64,000 nucleotides of DNA from Sulfurovum sp. (GCA_027082955.1 JALWTA010000017.1:16951-80950), one strand, 5' to 3'. Positions 43,156 through 53,147 are shown, numbered from the stretch's first letter. Notes: generated by a model from the letters alone, not told the origin. Numbers and translations: made by a program.

Positions 43156-45433
43156 CGTTGTTTCCTATATTCTCGTTATTGGTTTTTCTGAACACCAGTC
43201 TGCTAAATCTGTAAGAGGATAGCAAAGATGCACTTAATCCCATGTCAAATGTCGGATTGAGAGCAATGGTTCCTTTCATCTCTGTATCAATCTTAAACAG
43301 ACGTTCAAAAGATATACCATCAATCTCAAATGTGATTGTGTCACCATCTTGCAGTTTTGCAGCAGCTGCAAACTGTGTCGAACCAAACATCACCGGTTCA
43401 TCTTTGAGAAGTGTGGACTTCGCAGTGAATGGTGAAAACTGCTCCACAGGGTCACAGCGATAGATCACAGCACCGTCAAATGCTTCGATCTCTTCTATCT
43501 CATCGAGCGTGCGCTTAACCGGTACTTTTTGGGATGCCAGCAGGTATCCGCGATGTTCGGTTCCCGTTGCATCAAAGTACTCATCGAGTGCATCAAATGC
43601 AGTCTCTTTGAAGCCTTTCTGCACAGGAAGCATCGGTGTATAATCTATCGTATATTTGGCGTGAAGTCCAAGTGCATTGGCGATGTCGTTCAGGACATAC
43701 CCACCATACGACAGTGCAACATGCATCGGTACCACACGCTTGTCCACTGTCGTAAGCGTACCCTCCTGCTGATTGAGTGCAGGCATATCCAAATCTCCGT
43801 CACCCAATGCAGAGAGGGTAAAGTCACCTTTGACATTGTAGCCTACCGTTTTACCTTCGGCACTGTCGTCCAGCTCACAAATGAGCGATACGCCCATTGC
43901 ATTGCCCGCAGGTGGTACACAGATCACATTGAAGCCGGCATATGTTTCAAGCAGCGCAACCAGTTTGGCGATCTGCTCAGCACGCGGGTGCATATAGAGA
44001 TCACTGCCTACAACCAGAGAGAAACCTCTCTTTTTCAGCAGAGACTTCTTCAGAGCATCGAGCTCTTCTTCACCGACATTGCACTCTGCACTCAGGTTGC
44101 CGATATCAAGATCATCAAGATACTCTCTCAAGGTTTTTGTCACATCTCCATTGCCCTCAAGCAGTGTATGTGCCAACAGTGCAGCAACGCCCTCTTCGCT
44201 GCCGACTTCATACTTGATAAACTGGGTCACAATATTTTGCATCTCACTGTCTTCCATCGGATGCATATAGATCACTCTGGCACGCTGCCATTTGCTTGCC
44301 ATATTGATGTGGTACTTGACAGTTGGTGAATCATTGTTGATACGTGTTCCAAGCACAATGACTGCCTGAGAGTCAGAAAGGGTTTTCAAATCACCATTGT
44401 AAAGATGTTTACCTGTTACTGTACTGTACGCAGCCATGAACTTCTGATAGGCTCTCGCTTCATGAGAGACCAATTTGAAGCCATATTTCTCTTTGAGCTT
44501 CTGAAGGATCATCGCCTCTTCATTGGAGATTTGCGGGGCAAATACTACACTGTCTGCATCTTTAAAGGCTTCTACTGCAGCATTGAATGCCGCTGCATCT
44601 TTACTCACCCCTTCATTGGCATAGTCAAACCCGAAACGTCCTGCTCCGCAGAGGGTACTGAACTCACACTCGTTGGTCACACGGTAGATACGGTCTCGTT
44701 TGACCTCATAATACATCTGACATCCGCCACCACAGTGAGGACAAGCAGAAGGGATCTTGGTCAACTCCCACGCGTTGGAGGTGTATTTGAAAGCGGTACT
44801 GACCAGTGCACCTACCGGGCATACTGCTGCTGCTTCGCCAAGAGAGGCATAGTTTTTCTCCTGCTTGACATTGATAATGGTCGATCCGTATCCACCGAAT
44901 TTGACCTTGAGCGCTTCGTCTCCGGTGATCTCTGTGGACACACGTACACATTTTTCACACATAATGCAAAGTGCAGGATCATAAGAGACATGCCCCCAGT
45001 TCTCTACTGGTCTATGCTGGTCACGTGCAGTGAACTCCTGTGTATCAACATCGAACTCCATCGTTTTGTTCTGCAGGTCACACTCGCCGCTTTTATCGCA
45101 TACGCCACACTCAAGCGGGTGATTGACATCGTAGAGTTTCATAATGTTCTGTCGTTCATGGAAAAGTGCATTGTTGTTGGTCGTGATGACCGCTCCGTCA
45201 ACTGCCTTCTCCTGACATGAGAGAATCATACCGTCAACACCTTCTACATTCACAACACACATTCTGCATGAACCGATCGGCTGTACTTTTGAAAGATAAC
45301 ACATCGTCGGAATATAGATATCATTTTCCCGTGCAATTTGAAGGATAGTCTTTCCAAATGTACTTTTACACACTTTGCCGTCAATCGTTACGGTGATCGG
45401 TTTGCCTGTATTGATTGAATTGTGTACACTCAT
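43148..45433 (-). CDS. nuoG: NuoG-like subunit, first copy
   Basis: A 761-residue soluble subunit. [2Fe-2S] C45, C56, C59, C73; H105 with C109, C112, C118 (N5); one N4-type cluster C156, C159, C162 with distant C205; N7-type C231, C234, C238. It is therefore the ordinary cluster set. The C-terminal half is a reduced molybdopterin-oxidoreductase-like domain sharing ALGDGDLDMPALNQQEGTLT with the other copy, so the two are tandem paralogues. Confidence 0.94.
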   Translation of the reverse strand: MSVHNSINTGKPITVTIDGKVCKSTFGKTILQIARENDIYIPTMCYLSKVQPIGSCRMCVVNVEGVDGMILSCQEKAVDGAVITTNNNALFHERQNIMKLYDVNHPLECGVCDKSGECDLQNKTMEFDVDTQEFTARDQHRPVENWGHVSYDPALCIMCEKCVRVSTEITGDEALKVKFGGYGSTIINVKQEKNYASLGEAAAVCPVGALVSTAFKYTSNAWELTKIPSACPHCGGGCQMYYEVKRDRIYRVTNECEFSTLCGAGRFGFDYANEGVSKDAAAFNAAVEAFKDADSVVFAPQISNEEAMILQKLKEKYGFKLVSHEARAYQKFMAAYSTVTGKHLYNGDLKTLSDSQAVIVLGTRINNDSPTVKYHINMASKWQRARVIYMHPMEDSEMQNIVTQFIKYEVGSEEGVAALLAHTLLEGNGDVTKTLREYLDDLDIGNLSAECNVGEEELDALKKSLLKKRGFSLVVGSDLYMHPRAEQIAKLVALLETYAGFNVICVPPAGNAMGVSLICELDDSAEGKTVGYNVKGDFTLSALGDGDLDMPALNQQEGTLTTVDKRVVPMHVALSYGGYVLNDIANALGLHAKYTIDYTPMLPVQKGFKETAFDALDEYFDATGTEHRGYLLASQKVPVKRTLDEIEEIEAFDGAVIYRCDPVEQFSPFTAKSTLLKDEPVMFGSTQFAAAAKLQDGDTITFEIDGISFERLFKIDTEMKGTIALNPTFDMGLSASLLSSYRFSRLVFRKTNNENIGNNDE

Positions 45434-45434
45434 C

Positions 45435-47444
45435 TTACACCGCCACCATTGAAATATAGTAACAACGCATACAGCGCTCTGCCTCGGCGATCGCCTCTTC
45501 TCCGGTAAAGCCGAGATTGACCTCTTTGTTGTTGGTTTTACGCTCGTCTACACTGAGCTTCTCACTCACTGCACGAGGCAGCCCCGGCATCCAGCCTGTA
45601 ATCTTTTCATTTTTGTCATAGACCTTCAGCTTGTTAAGGTGATCTTCCATGATCTCCTCGTCTGTCAGGCTTACTTTGCCATCATAGATATAACGGCTGA
45701 TGACCGATGCGGCACGTCTTGCCTGTCCAACCGCATTTACAATGGTCATAGGTCCATATTCACAGTCACCTGCAGCAAAAAGTCCGGGACGGGAACTCAT
45801 GTAATCTCTTCCATTTGTCAGAATTGTATTCCATGAAGTAAGCTCAATGTTCCACTCTTCAGGCAGCAGTTGCAAATCGGCAGACTGTGAAACAGCTGGG
45901 ATCAAATAATCACACTCGATCTCGAAGTCTGCACCCTCAATCTTTTTCAGCTGCGGTCTTCCGCCGTCAGGGTCTGGTACGAGTTCAAAACGATTGACTT
46001 TGAGTTTGGTGATTTTTTCACCATCATCGAAGATCTCTTCGATAGCTGAATGGAAAATGAACTCCACACCCTCTTCTACCGCTTCATGGTACTCTTCGTA
46101 GGTCGTGTTTCGGATGATCGTCTTTTCATCACGACGATAGAGCATGATCACTTTTTTTGCACCTTCTCTCACGGCACATCGCACCACATCCATCGATGTA
46201 AATCCACCGCCGACACAGACAACAACTTTATCTTTGAGCTCATTGGAAGCAGGTGATCCAATGCCATACTTATTCCAGAGATTTACCTTGTCAAGCATTG
46301 CAATGGCACCCCAGTATCCACCCATTTTCGGATTCTCATTTGTTGCACGAACCTTTTTGGAAAGACGTGTACCAAATGCCAGAAGTGTTGCATCATATTC
46401 GGCATCAATCTCTTTGAGACGCTCCGCATCGACTCTATGGTTATTGTGAATGTGTACGGTAGGGAGATCCAGTACTAGCTGAATATCTTTATTGTACTTT
46501 TCGACCGGCATACGGTATTCAGGCACACCTACAGCCACTTCTCCTCCGTTGACCGGAAGTTCCTCAAAAATATCGACATGTATTCCCTGAATACCAAGGT
46601 AGTATGCCGCTGTCAATCCCGCAGGTCCTGCTCCGATGATAGCAACTTTTTTCCCGTCATTTCTTGGAGGCTGCACTTCAAACGGATGCTGCCACGGAAG
46701 GGCATGGTCGGTTTCATAGTCTGCACCGAGTCTTTTAAGCTCCATGATGGAGATAGGTTCATCAAGATTGGCACGACGGCAGGCATCTTCACACGGATGC
46801 GGACAAACACGTCCACAAGTATGTGCCAACGGCATGGTCTGGCGTGTCGCCGCCAGTGAATCGGTAAAGATCATGTCACGCACACCTTCGATGTAGGCAG
46901 GGATATCCACATGTGCAGGACACATGTCTGTACATGGTGCCGTTACCTTGGCAATATAGCTGGTGTCACCGCCATAATGTCTGGAGGGCTGCTGCGCATC
47001 GATACAGGTATCAAACTGCTCTTTGTAGTGCTCCATCAGATCAAGGATAGGCTTTGGAACGGTTTTACCGATCTCGCACTTGGAGGTTGCCATCATCGTT
47101 TCTGAAACCTCTTTAAGGTGAGCCACATCATCATGCGTCCCATCACCTCGTGCAATCTTGTCAAGCAGATCATAAAGAATACGCCCTCCCCAACGTCCCG
47201 GTGCACAACGACCACATGCTTCGGAGTACTCTTGATACTGTGCAGCATATTTGGATGCTAGTTCTACCGCATCGACATCTTCATCAAAGATTGCTACACC
47301 ATCCCAACCGATAAAGGCTTTGGACTTGGTATCACCGTCATAGGTTTCAGGCAGTTTGAACCCCGATTCACTCCACTGGTCAGACGGCTTGCCACGGTTG
47401 TCGACAAATTCGTCCCTCCAGGTAGAGAATACAACACGTGACAT
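45435..47444 (-). CDS. Complex I input subunit: NuoF C-terminal-like region fused to a GltD-like flavoprotein
   Basis: A 669-residue protein at the NuoF position. Residues about 45-150 match only the C-terminal iron-sulfur part of NuoF; of the N3 cysteines, C77, C80 and C123 are present but the third (position 83) is Gly. The FMN/NADH Rossmann part of NuoF is absent. Residues about 165-240 have the GltD-type cluster cysteines C171, C175, C210, C214, C218, C222. Then FAD-binding AIIGAGPAGLTAAYYLG (268-284) and a second dinucleotide site CVGGGFTSMDVV (410-421) followed by LYRRDE, as in NADPH-using glutamate synthase small subunits. NADPH as donor is inferred. Confidence 0.88.
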   Translation of the reverse strand: MSRVVFSTWRDEFVDNRGKPSDQWSESGFKLPETYDGDTKSKAFIGWDGVAIFDEDVDAVELASKYAAQYQEYSEACGRCAPGRWGGRILYDLLDKIARGDGTHDDVAHLKEVSETMMATSKCEIGKTVPKPILDLMEHYKEQFDTCIDAQQPSRHYGGDTSYIAKVTAPCTDMCPAHVDIPAYIEGVRDMIFTDSLAATRQTMPLAHTCGRVCPHPCEDACRRANLDEPISIMELKRLGADYETDHALPWQHPFEVQPPRNDGKKVAIIGAGPAGLTAAYYLGIQGIHVDIFEELPVNGGEVAVGVPEYRMPVEKYNKDIQLVLDLPTVHIHNNHRVDAERLKEIDAEYDATLLAFGTRLSKKVRATNENPKMGGYWGAIAMLDKVNLWNKYGIGSPASNELKDKVVVCVGGGFTSMDVVRCAVREGAKKVIMLYRRDEKTIIRNTTYEEYHEAVEEGVEFIFHSAIEEIFDDGEKITKLKVNRFELVPDPDGGRPQLKKIEGADFEIECDYLIPAVSQSADLQLLPEEWNIELTSWNTILTNGRDYMSSRPGLFAAGDCEYGPMTIVNAVGQARRAASVISRYIYDGKVSLTDEEIMEDHLNKLKVYDKNEKITGWMPGLPRAVSEKLSVDERKTNNKEVNLGFTGEEAIAEAERCMRCYYISMVAV

Positions 47445-48199
47445 TAGTTAGCCTTTGATGTAAGAAGTTTTTTTGCATCAGCGACAGACTCTTTGAAGTC
47501 CCCTTTGAAAGAATACTTCTCTTCCATCATCTGTATCTGCTCTTCGGTCATGTTGGCAACATCTTTAATGGTATAGATGCCCTCACTGTTAAGCTTCTCC
47601 ATATAAGCTTTGCCGATCCCTTTGATCTTTGTAAGATCGTCACCTTTGGGAGTTTCTACTTTTTTTGCAGATGTATTTTTGGCTGTTTCTTTCTTCTCGG
47701 CGGTCTTTTTGCCGGATTCTTTCTTGGCAGAAGCTTTTTGCGCTTCTTCCTTGGCTTTGGCCTCTGCTTTCGCCTTTGCCTTCGCTGCAGCTTCCTCTTT
47801 TGCTTTTGCCTCAGCTGCGGCTTTTTCGGCTTCTTCTTTCGCTTTTGCTTCAGCAGCCGCTGCTTCTGCTTTAGCTTTCTCTTCCGCTGCTTTTGCTGCT
47901 TCTGCCGCTTTCTGCTCCGCTTCGATACGTGCTTTTTCGGCTGCTTCAGCTCTTGCCTGTCGTGTTGCTTCATCTACCTTTTTGACAACGATCGTCCAGT
48001 CAACCTCATTGAATTTCAAAGAGTTCATCAGATCATGTCCAAGCGCCTTGATATAGTCGGCTGATTTCTGTATATGGGAGAAGTCGCCTACTTCAAACAG
48101 AAAGATTCCTACTTCACCTACTTTGAGACCCTTATCGATCAGCTCTCCCATTCTGTCATAGAAATCATCATGCAAATGTCTTAAATCATATCTTTTCAT
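47444..48199 (-). CDS. HP1264-like NuoE-position subunit with long helical linker and HhH domain
   Basis: A 251-residue protein. Residues 1-75 match the H. pylori HP1264/C. jejuni NuoE-position protein ([34 protein letters not shown]); there are no cysteines for an N1a cluster, so it is not a true NuoE. Residues about 78-185 are almost only Ala, Lys, Glu and Arg and should form a long single helix. Residues about 187-250 are a helix-hairpin-helix domain ([20 protein letters not shown]) like the C-terminal extension of some alphaproteobacterial NuoE. Between nuoD and the GltD-like gene. Confidence 0.88.
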   Translation of the reverse strand: MKRYDLRHLHDDFYDRMGELIDKGLKVGEVGIFLFEVGDFSHIQKSADYIKALGHDLMNSLKFNEVDWTIVVKKVDEATRQARAEAAEKARIEAEQKAAEAAKAAEEKAKAEAAAAEAKAKEEAEKAAAEAKAKEEAAAKAKAKAEAKAKEEAQKASAKKESGKKTAEKKETAKNTSAKKVETPKGDDLTKIKGIGKAYMEKLNSEGIYTIKDVANMTEEQIQMMEEKYSFKGDFKESVADAKKLLTSKAN

Positions 48200-48211
48200 A
48201 CGCTCTTCTCC

Positions 48212-49441
48212 TTAACGGTCGACTTCGCCGAATACAATATTGGTAGAACCAATGATCGTAACGACATCCGCGATATAGGTTCCTACAAGAATATCCTGCA
48301 GTACGCCGGTATGGAAGAAACTCGGTGCTCTACACTTGAGTCTGTAGGCATATGGTTCTCCTTCTGATTTAATATAGAAACCAAGCTCGCCTTTTGGAGA
48401 CTCTGTCGGCACATATACTTCTCCTTTTGGCGGTCTCATCCCCTGTGTAACAAGCACAAAATGCTGCATCAGTGCATAGTTCTGCGTCATGATTTCCTCT
48501 TTGGGTGCAGAAATGTACTGAGGAGCGTGCGCCATTAGCTGAGGATCGCTCTCTTTATACATAGAAACAAGCTGTCTGAGAATACGTGTAGACTGACGAA
48601 TCTCTTCCATATAGAGGCGGTAACGCCCATAAGAGTCACATCGGTCACTGACAGGTACATCAAAATCAAGTTCGCTGTAGAGTTCATACGGCTCTTCTTT
48701 ACGGATATCATATTCAATCCCCGATCCACGGAGCATAATACCGGTACAGCCCCAGTTGAGTGCATCTTCGGCAGAGATAACTCCCACATCTTCCAGACGC
48801 ATGCGCCAAATACGGTTTTCTGTCAGCAGTGCCTCATAGGTGTTTTTGACCTCATAGTCAACCTTGTCGCACCAAGAAACCATCTTTTCTACCCATCCTT
48901 CAGGAAGGTCCAATGGTACACCGCCAATACGCACAGCAGAATGGGTCAGTCGTGCACCACAATAGTCTTCCATCAAATCCATACCGAATTCACGTTCACG
49001 GAAAGCGTAAAGAAAAACAGACATTGCACCGACATCCAATGCATGGGTCGCAAGGAAAAAGAGGTGCGAGATCACACGGTTGACTTCAAGCAGCATCGTA
49101 CGAATCACCTGCGCACGTCTCGGTGCTTCGATACCAAGCAGTTTCTCAACAGCAAGTGCATAGGCATAGTTGTTTGCTGTAGAAGCGATATAGTCAAGTC
49201 GGTCCGTTGTCGGCAAAAACTCATTGTATGTCATGTTCTCTGCCATCTTCTCGATACCTCTGTGGAGGTAGCCGATATCCGGGTAGGCTTTAACCACCTG
49301 CTCACCGTCAAGTTCGAGTACCAGTCTCAGCTGTCCGTGTGCAGAAGGGTGCTGGGGACCGAAGTTGATGACCATTGTGTTATCGTCACGTTCAAAATTG
49401 AGGTTTTCAAAGAACGGTGTTAATTTATTTGGCTGTTGCAT
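48212..49441 (-). CDS. nuoD: NADH-quinone oxidoreductase subunit D
   Basis: A 409-residue subunit lining the quinone site (homologue of the NiFe-hydrogenase large subunit, without nickel cysteines). [15 protein letters not shown] (with the conserved His and Tyr region), [11 protein letters not shown] and [25 protein letters not shown] at the C terminus are diagnostic (shown here in parts). Confidence 0.97.
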   Translation of the reverse strand: MQQPNKLTPFFENLNFERDDNTMVINFGPQHPSAHGQLRLVLELDGEQVVKAYPDIGYLHRGIEKMAENMTYNEFLPTTDRLDYIASTANNYAYALAVEKLLGIEAPRRAQVIRTMLLEVNRVISHLFFLATHALDVGAMSVFLYAFREREFGMDLMEDYCGARLTHSAVRIGGVPLDLPEGWVEKMVSWCDKVDYEVKNTYEALLTENRIWRMRLEDVGVISAEDALNWGCTGIMLRGSGIEYDIRKEEPYELYSELDFDVPVSDRCDSYGRYRLYMEEIRQSTRILRQLVSMYKESDPQLMAHAPQYISAPKEEIMTQNYALMQHFVLVTQGMRPPKGEVYVPTESPKGELGFYIKSEGEPYAYRLKCRAPSFFHTGVLQDILVGTYIADVVTIIGSTNIVFGEVDR

Positions 49442-49450
49442 TCTCTCCCC

Positions 49451-50236
49451 TTACTTTCTGTGATCCAGCTGTTTACCGGACTTTTTGTTATAGTCAACAA
49501 GCAGTGTTTCGCTGTATTCAACCGGCTTCTCTGTCTCGCCTTCAGTGATATCTTCACCAAACGGTACTTCATAACCAACCCTTGAGAAACGTTTGGTGTC
49601 ATATCGGTCGATACGTGCAGGATCACGGTTTTCCGGTCCTATGATGTCACGATACTCTTTCCCGAATATCTTATCGACCTCGTACCATGATGCAAACTCA
49701 TCTCCATGCAGCGGATAGGTTTTCAAAAGCGGGTGCCCTTCCCAGTCATCCGGCATCAAAATACGCTTGAGGAACGGATGGTTGTTCACTTTGATACCGA
49801 ACATATCGAACATTTCACGCTCTGCAAAGTTGGCAGAGTTGAAAAGGGGGACAATAGACTCGATCGCCTCGCCTTCTTTGATACGGCAGACAATACGTAC
49901 TCTTTTTGCCTCTTTCACATTGAGGAACTGGTAGAAGAGTTCAAACTCGCCGTCCTGTGCCAGATAGTCAACCGCGCTCTGCTCAGAACACTGGGTATAG
50001 CCACAGGTTTCTTTGAGTGTTTTGATCGCTTCAAAATTTTCTTTTGCATCGATATGAATCACCAACGTGCCGATCTCGATATAGCTCTCTTTTGCATAGG
50101 CTTTCATCGCTTCAAGCACCTCTGCAAAGTGTGTCCCTGCTTCTATCGCTGCTCTTGGTACCCTGGGAGCGACCCAAAATCTGTCTGTATAGTAGGATTT
50201 TGCCTGAACATTGTCTTTTGGTGTATATTTTCTCAT
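49451..50236 (-). CDS. nuoC: NADH-quinone oxidoreductase subunit C
   Basis: A 261-residue subunit of the connecting arm, separate from NuoD. It has the 30-kDa subunit signature ANFAEREMFDMFGIKVNNHP and RILMPDDWEGHPLLKTYPL. Both ends extend beyond the core: about 75 residues before and 70 after. Confidence 0.96.
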   Translation of the reverse strand: MRKYTPKDNVQAKSYYTDRFWVAPRVPRAAIEAGTHFAEVLEAMKAYAKESYIEIGTLVIHIDAKENFEAIKTLKETCGYTQCSEQSAVDYLAQDGEFELFYQFLNVKEAKRVRIVCRIKEGEAIESIVPLFNSANFAEREMFDMFGIKVNNHPFLKRILMPDDWEGHPLLKTYPLHGDEFASWYEVDKIFGKEYRDIIGPENRDPARIDRYDTKRFSRVGYEVPFGEDITEGETEKPVEYSETLLVDYNKKSGKQLDHRK

Positions 50237-50754
50237 TATACTAACCTCAAGTTTTGTTTCGTATTTTTCTTCATATTTGCCGATTCGCGTCTGATCTTCT
50301 TTTGAAGCATCATCATAGCGTACTGAAGTGTTTCCGGTCTTGGTGCACAGCCAGGCAGATAGATATCAACAGGGACAATGCGATCAACCCCCTGAACGGT
50401 CGCATAGGTATTGAACATACCCCCTGTGTTGGCACATGATCCCATGGAAATGACCCATTTAGGCTCTGTCATCTGATCATAAAGACGTCTTGCAAACTCA
50501 GCGTGTTTTTTAGAGAGCGTCCCTGCCAAAATCATCACATCCGCCTGTCTTGGAGAGGCACGGAAGATCGTTCCCATACGGTCGAAGTCATAACGGGATG
50601 CACCCGATGCCATCATTTCGATCGCGCAGCACGCGAGTCCGTATGTCAGCGGCCAAAGCGAGTTTGAACGCCCCCAGTTTACCAAATGATCTACCGTAGT
50701 CAATGCTATCGGCAATCCAGCTGTGCTGGCATAATTTACTTGATGCTGTGCCAT
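50236..50754 (-). CDS. nuoB: NADH-quinone oxidoreductase subunit B
   Basis: A 172-residue subunit carrying the last cluster (N2) before quinone. The four ligands are the tandem Cys pair in [10 protein letters not shown], Cys in [10 protein letters not shown] and Cys in LPGCAPRPE. It overlaps nuoA by 19 bases. Confidence 0.97.
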   Translation of the reverse strand: MAQHQVNYASTAGLPIALTTVDHLVNWGRSNSLWPLTYGLACCAIEMMASGASRYDFDRMGTIFRASPRQADVMILAGTLSKKHAEFARRLYDQMTEPKWVISMGSCANTGGMFNTYATVQGVDRIVPVDIYLPGCAPRPETLQYAMMMLQKKIRRESANMKKNTKQNLRLV

Positions 50755-51125
50755 TCAAGTGCTCCTTTCTTCCATGCATATACGAAACCTATCGCAAGTA
50801 GTAAAATAAACAGTATCATCTCTGTAAAACCAAACCAGCCCAAAAGTTTGAAGTCTATAGCCCATGGGAACATAAAGATGATCTCCACATCAAACAGGAT
50901 GAACAGAAGTGCGATCAGATAGAACTGTGCTGAAATGGTATTGGGCTGTTTGGTCACTTCCGGTCCACATTCATATATCGTCAGTTTTAGCTTCTCAGTA
51001 TCGAGTTTGGCCAGTTTTCTACTTACAAAGCGTGCCAATATCAGTGTCGCTGTAAACGCAATGGCTGTCAATGCGAACAGTATGAACACACCGTAATATG
51101 GATGCTGCGTAATTACATGAGTCAT
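50736..51125 (-). CDS. nuoA: NADH-quinone oxidoreductase subunit A
   Basis: A 129-residue, three-helix membrane subunit. [11 protein letters not shown] and [12 protein letters not shown] are the family blocks. AAGG lies 8 bases before the ATG. First gene of the nuo operon. Confidence 0.97.
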   Translation of the reverse strand: MTHVITQHPYYGVFILFALTAIAFTATLILARFVSRKLAKLDTEKLKLTIYECGPEVTKQPNTISAQFYLIALLFILFDVEIIFMFPWAIDFKLLGWFGFTEMILFILLLAIGFVYAWKKGALEWHSIK

Positions 51126-51172
51126 AGTTATCCCTTAGCTAAGTTTCATTCTCCCCCGCATAAGAGGCGGAG

Positions 51173-51199
51173 TATTCTCAGAATAGTGCTTCTATATTA
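51173..51199 (-). promoter_or_regulatory. Probable nuo operon promoter and adjacent palindrome
   Basis: TAATAT on the minus strand at 51194-51199 is a plausible -10 box, about 70 bases before nuoA. Directly downstream lies TATTCT-C-AGAATA (51173-51185), a 13-bp palindrome at or just after the expected transcription start, so it could be an operator. No -35 box is convincing. The rest of the gap 51126-51355 is A/T-rich with no other clear signal. Confidence 0.4.
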
Positions 51200-51355
51200 G
51201 CCAAAAGATAATTAAACTACCCGCACACTTTTTTTATTCACAAGAACGAAAAAAAATACTGTAACCATGTGAAACAGCGAAAAATATGTGTAAATTCAGC
51301 CATTCATATTAGATAAGCTAATTTTTAACATAATAAACAGTGTTATTTTTTTATA

Positions 51356-53089
51356 TTAAACTTTAAAGCCCATGCTTTTGCTTCCATCAAAGCTGCTGCC
51401 AAGCTCTTTTTCTATCTCTTCAAGAAAATCTTTCTGGGTAAAGATGCTCTCTTTACGTACGGCAACCTTGTAGGCGGTATTTCGGATAATCAAGTTGATT
51501 TGTCCGCCGGTCAATTCGTACTTTGCCAATGTTTCTACATTGAAATCTTCGGCGTAGTCTGCTTTTTCGGGCAGCATGAACTGCCAAAGACGCAGGCGCT
51601 GTTTTTTGCCGGGTTTTTTAAACTCAATCTTGTAGTTGAAGCGGCGCGAGAATGCTTTGTCAATGTTGCCAAGCAGGTTGGTCGTAGCAATCAGTATCCC
51701 TTCAAACTGTTCGATCTGCTCAAGAAAGATATTTTGCATTTGGTTATGCATTTTGTCCGCACTGCTTCCTGCCCCCTCGCTTCTGGAACTTAAGAACTGA
51801 TCGGCTTCATTGAGCAACAGTATAGGCTCGACCTTTGCTTTCCTGCTAAGAGTTTTAAAATCATCGAAAATCCGTCGCACATTCTTTTCACTCTCCCCGA
51901 CATACATCGAAAGGATTTTGGAACAGTCAAATGACAGAATAGGCTTTTTGAGTGTTTTGGCAAGGCTCATCGCCGTCATCGTCTTGCCTGTACCTGCAGG
52001 ACCATAAAAAATCAGACGTGCATCAATGCTTTTGCGTTTGTCTTTAATGCCCCACTCCCGCAGTTTCATAAAGACCTCTTTGTCTACCTGCTTCACAACA
52101 TTGTTCAGTGTTTCCCGCGTTTTGGGGTGCAATACGACATCATCCAGAGTAGTTTTTGGTTTAAGATACTCGAAAATATCCTGTTCCTTCACCAATGCAT
52201 CAAGCTTTAATTTGGTTACTTTTTTCTTTTTCTTTGGGTGTATGATACGTTGCAATACTTCTTCTTGAAGATAAAACGATCGGCTTACCCCACCGAACAT
52301 GTTAAGGATCTCTTCATAGTCGATGATCCCTTCTGTAATCAACTTGGCACCATCTTCAAGGAGCGCACGGTTTTTAATCTTCTCGTACTCGTCAAAGCTA
52401 ATGAGCTCGATGAGCGTATTCATGTCTCGGAACTGCCCCTCACCGCCGCTGTACTCTTCCTTGAGCAAGGCCAGAAAGATCCGCTTCTCTTTTTCATCGA
52501 GTCCTTTCTCTTTAAAAAACTCTTCAACCACAATCGGTGTTGTTGTAATTTTAAGACGTTCCTCTATGCGCTTGGTCAGCAGGTTCAACTTGTTTTTCAA
52601 TCGTCCGATACTGAGAGAATTGTCGGTAAATCCCTGCTTAAAGGTTGCGATCTGATGAAGCAGTGAAACCATATCGAACTGATCTTGCAAATACTCCAGA
52701 TGATCCGTATAGGGTTTGACATCCGGCAGAGAGAGCTCCAATGAGCCCTCTTCAAGCAGCCTGAGCAAAGACATACTCGGGGTGACAGATGTATTGAGAA
52801 GCTCCAGTTGTGAAGCATCATGCGCCTTTACCTGTCCAAAGGTCACCTGTATCAACCATCCCATATCCAGCAGATTTTTCACAAGTGGCAGTTTTTTAAG
52901 ATACAGATAGGTATCTTCCGGAAAATTCTCCTGCAGCATTTCCAAGACAGAAACCTCTTCAAGTCCCTGTACATAACGCCGACAGACATACTGAACAAGT
53001 TTTGCCTCTTCTATCGTACATTTTAGATGGGCATAAATAACATTTTTCTTGATATTCTTGGCTTCAATAAATTCGATCAGATATTTCAA
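51356..53089 (-). CDS. AAA-family ATPase with Asn in Walker B
   Basis: A 577-residue protein. Residues 1-310 are a largely helical region without a family I recognise. The AAA module has Walker A GPAGTGKT (363-370), Walker B ILLLNEAD with Asn427 where most have Asp and the catalytic Glu428 kept, sensor 1 LIATTN and arginine-finger region FSRRFN. The NEAD form occurs in a subgroup of bacterial AAA proteins, so ATP hydrolysis is likely. Not in an operon; it has its own promoter, divergent from the DUF1566 gene. Substrate unknown. Confidence 0.85.
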   Translation of the reverse strand: MKYLIEFIEAKNIKKNVIYAHLKCTIEEAKLVQYVCRRYVQGLEEVSVLEMLQENFPEDTYLYLKKLPLVKNLLDMGWLIQVTFGQVKAHDASQLELLNTSVTPSMSLLRLLEEGSLELSLPDVKPYTDHLEYLQDQFDMVSLLHQIATFKQGFTDNSLSIGRLKNKLNLLTKRIEERLKITTTPIVVEEFFKEKGLDEKEKRIFLALLKEEYSGGEGQFRDMNTLIELISFDEYEKIKNRALLEDGAKLITEGIIDYEEILNMFGGVSRSFYLQEEVLQRIIHPKKKKKVTKLKLDALVKEQDIFEYLKPKTTLDDVVLHPKTRETLNNVVKQVDKEVFMKLREWGIKDKRKSIDARLIFYGPAGTGKTMTAMSLAKTLKKPILSFDCSKILSMYVGESEKNVRRIFDDFKTLSRKAKVEPILLLNEADQFLSSRSEGAGSSADKMHNQMQNIFLEQIEQFEGILIATTNLLGNIDKAFSRRFNYKIEFKKPGKKQRLRLWQFMLPEKADYAEDFNVETLAKYELTGGQINLIIRNTAYKVAVRKESIFTQKDFLEEIEKELGSSFDGSKSMGFKV

Positions 53090-53113
53090 TTACTACATCC
53101 TGATTTTCTTTTC

Positions 53114-53147
53114 AGTATAGCAAAGTTTTGTTTTGATTTGCTATACT
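53114..53147. promoter_or_regulatory. Divergent promoters formed by an 11-bp inverted repeat
   Basis: AGTATAGCAAA (53114-53124) and TTTGCTATACT (53137-53147) are exact complements 12 bases apart. Each arm holds an extended -10 (TGCTATACT) pointing outward: to the AAA ATPase on the left and to the DUF1566 gene on the right. A single regulator could bind both. Confidence 0.55.

Noticed and set aside
44405..45220. 271-codon plus-strand frame antisense to nuoG
   Set aside because: It lies wholly opposite a gene with clear iron-sulfur motifs and has no family features or start signals.
47610..48064. Long plus-strand frames rich in Ala, Ser, Phe and Leu opposite the NuoE-position gene
   Set aside because: They are shadows of the Ala/Lys/Glu codon repeats on the coding strand; there is no ribosome site and no known motif.
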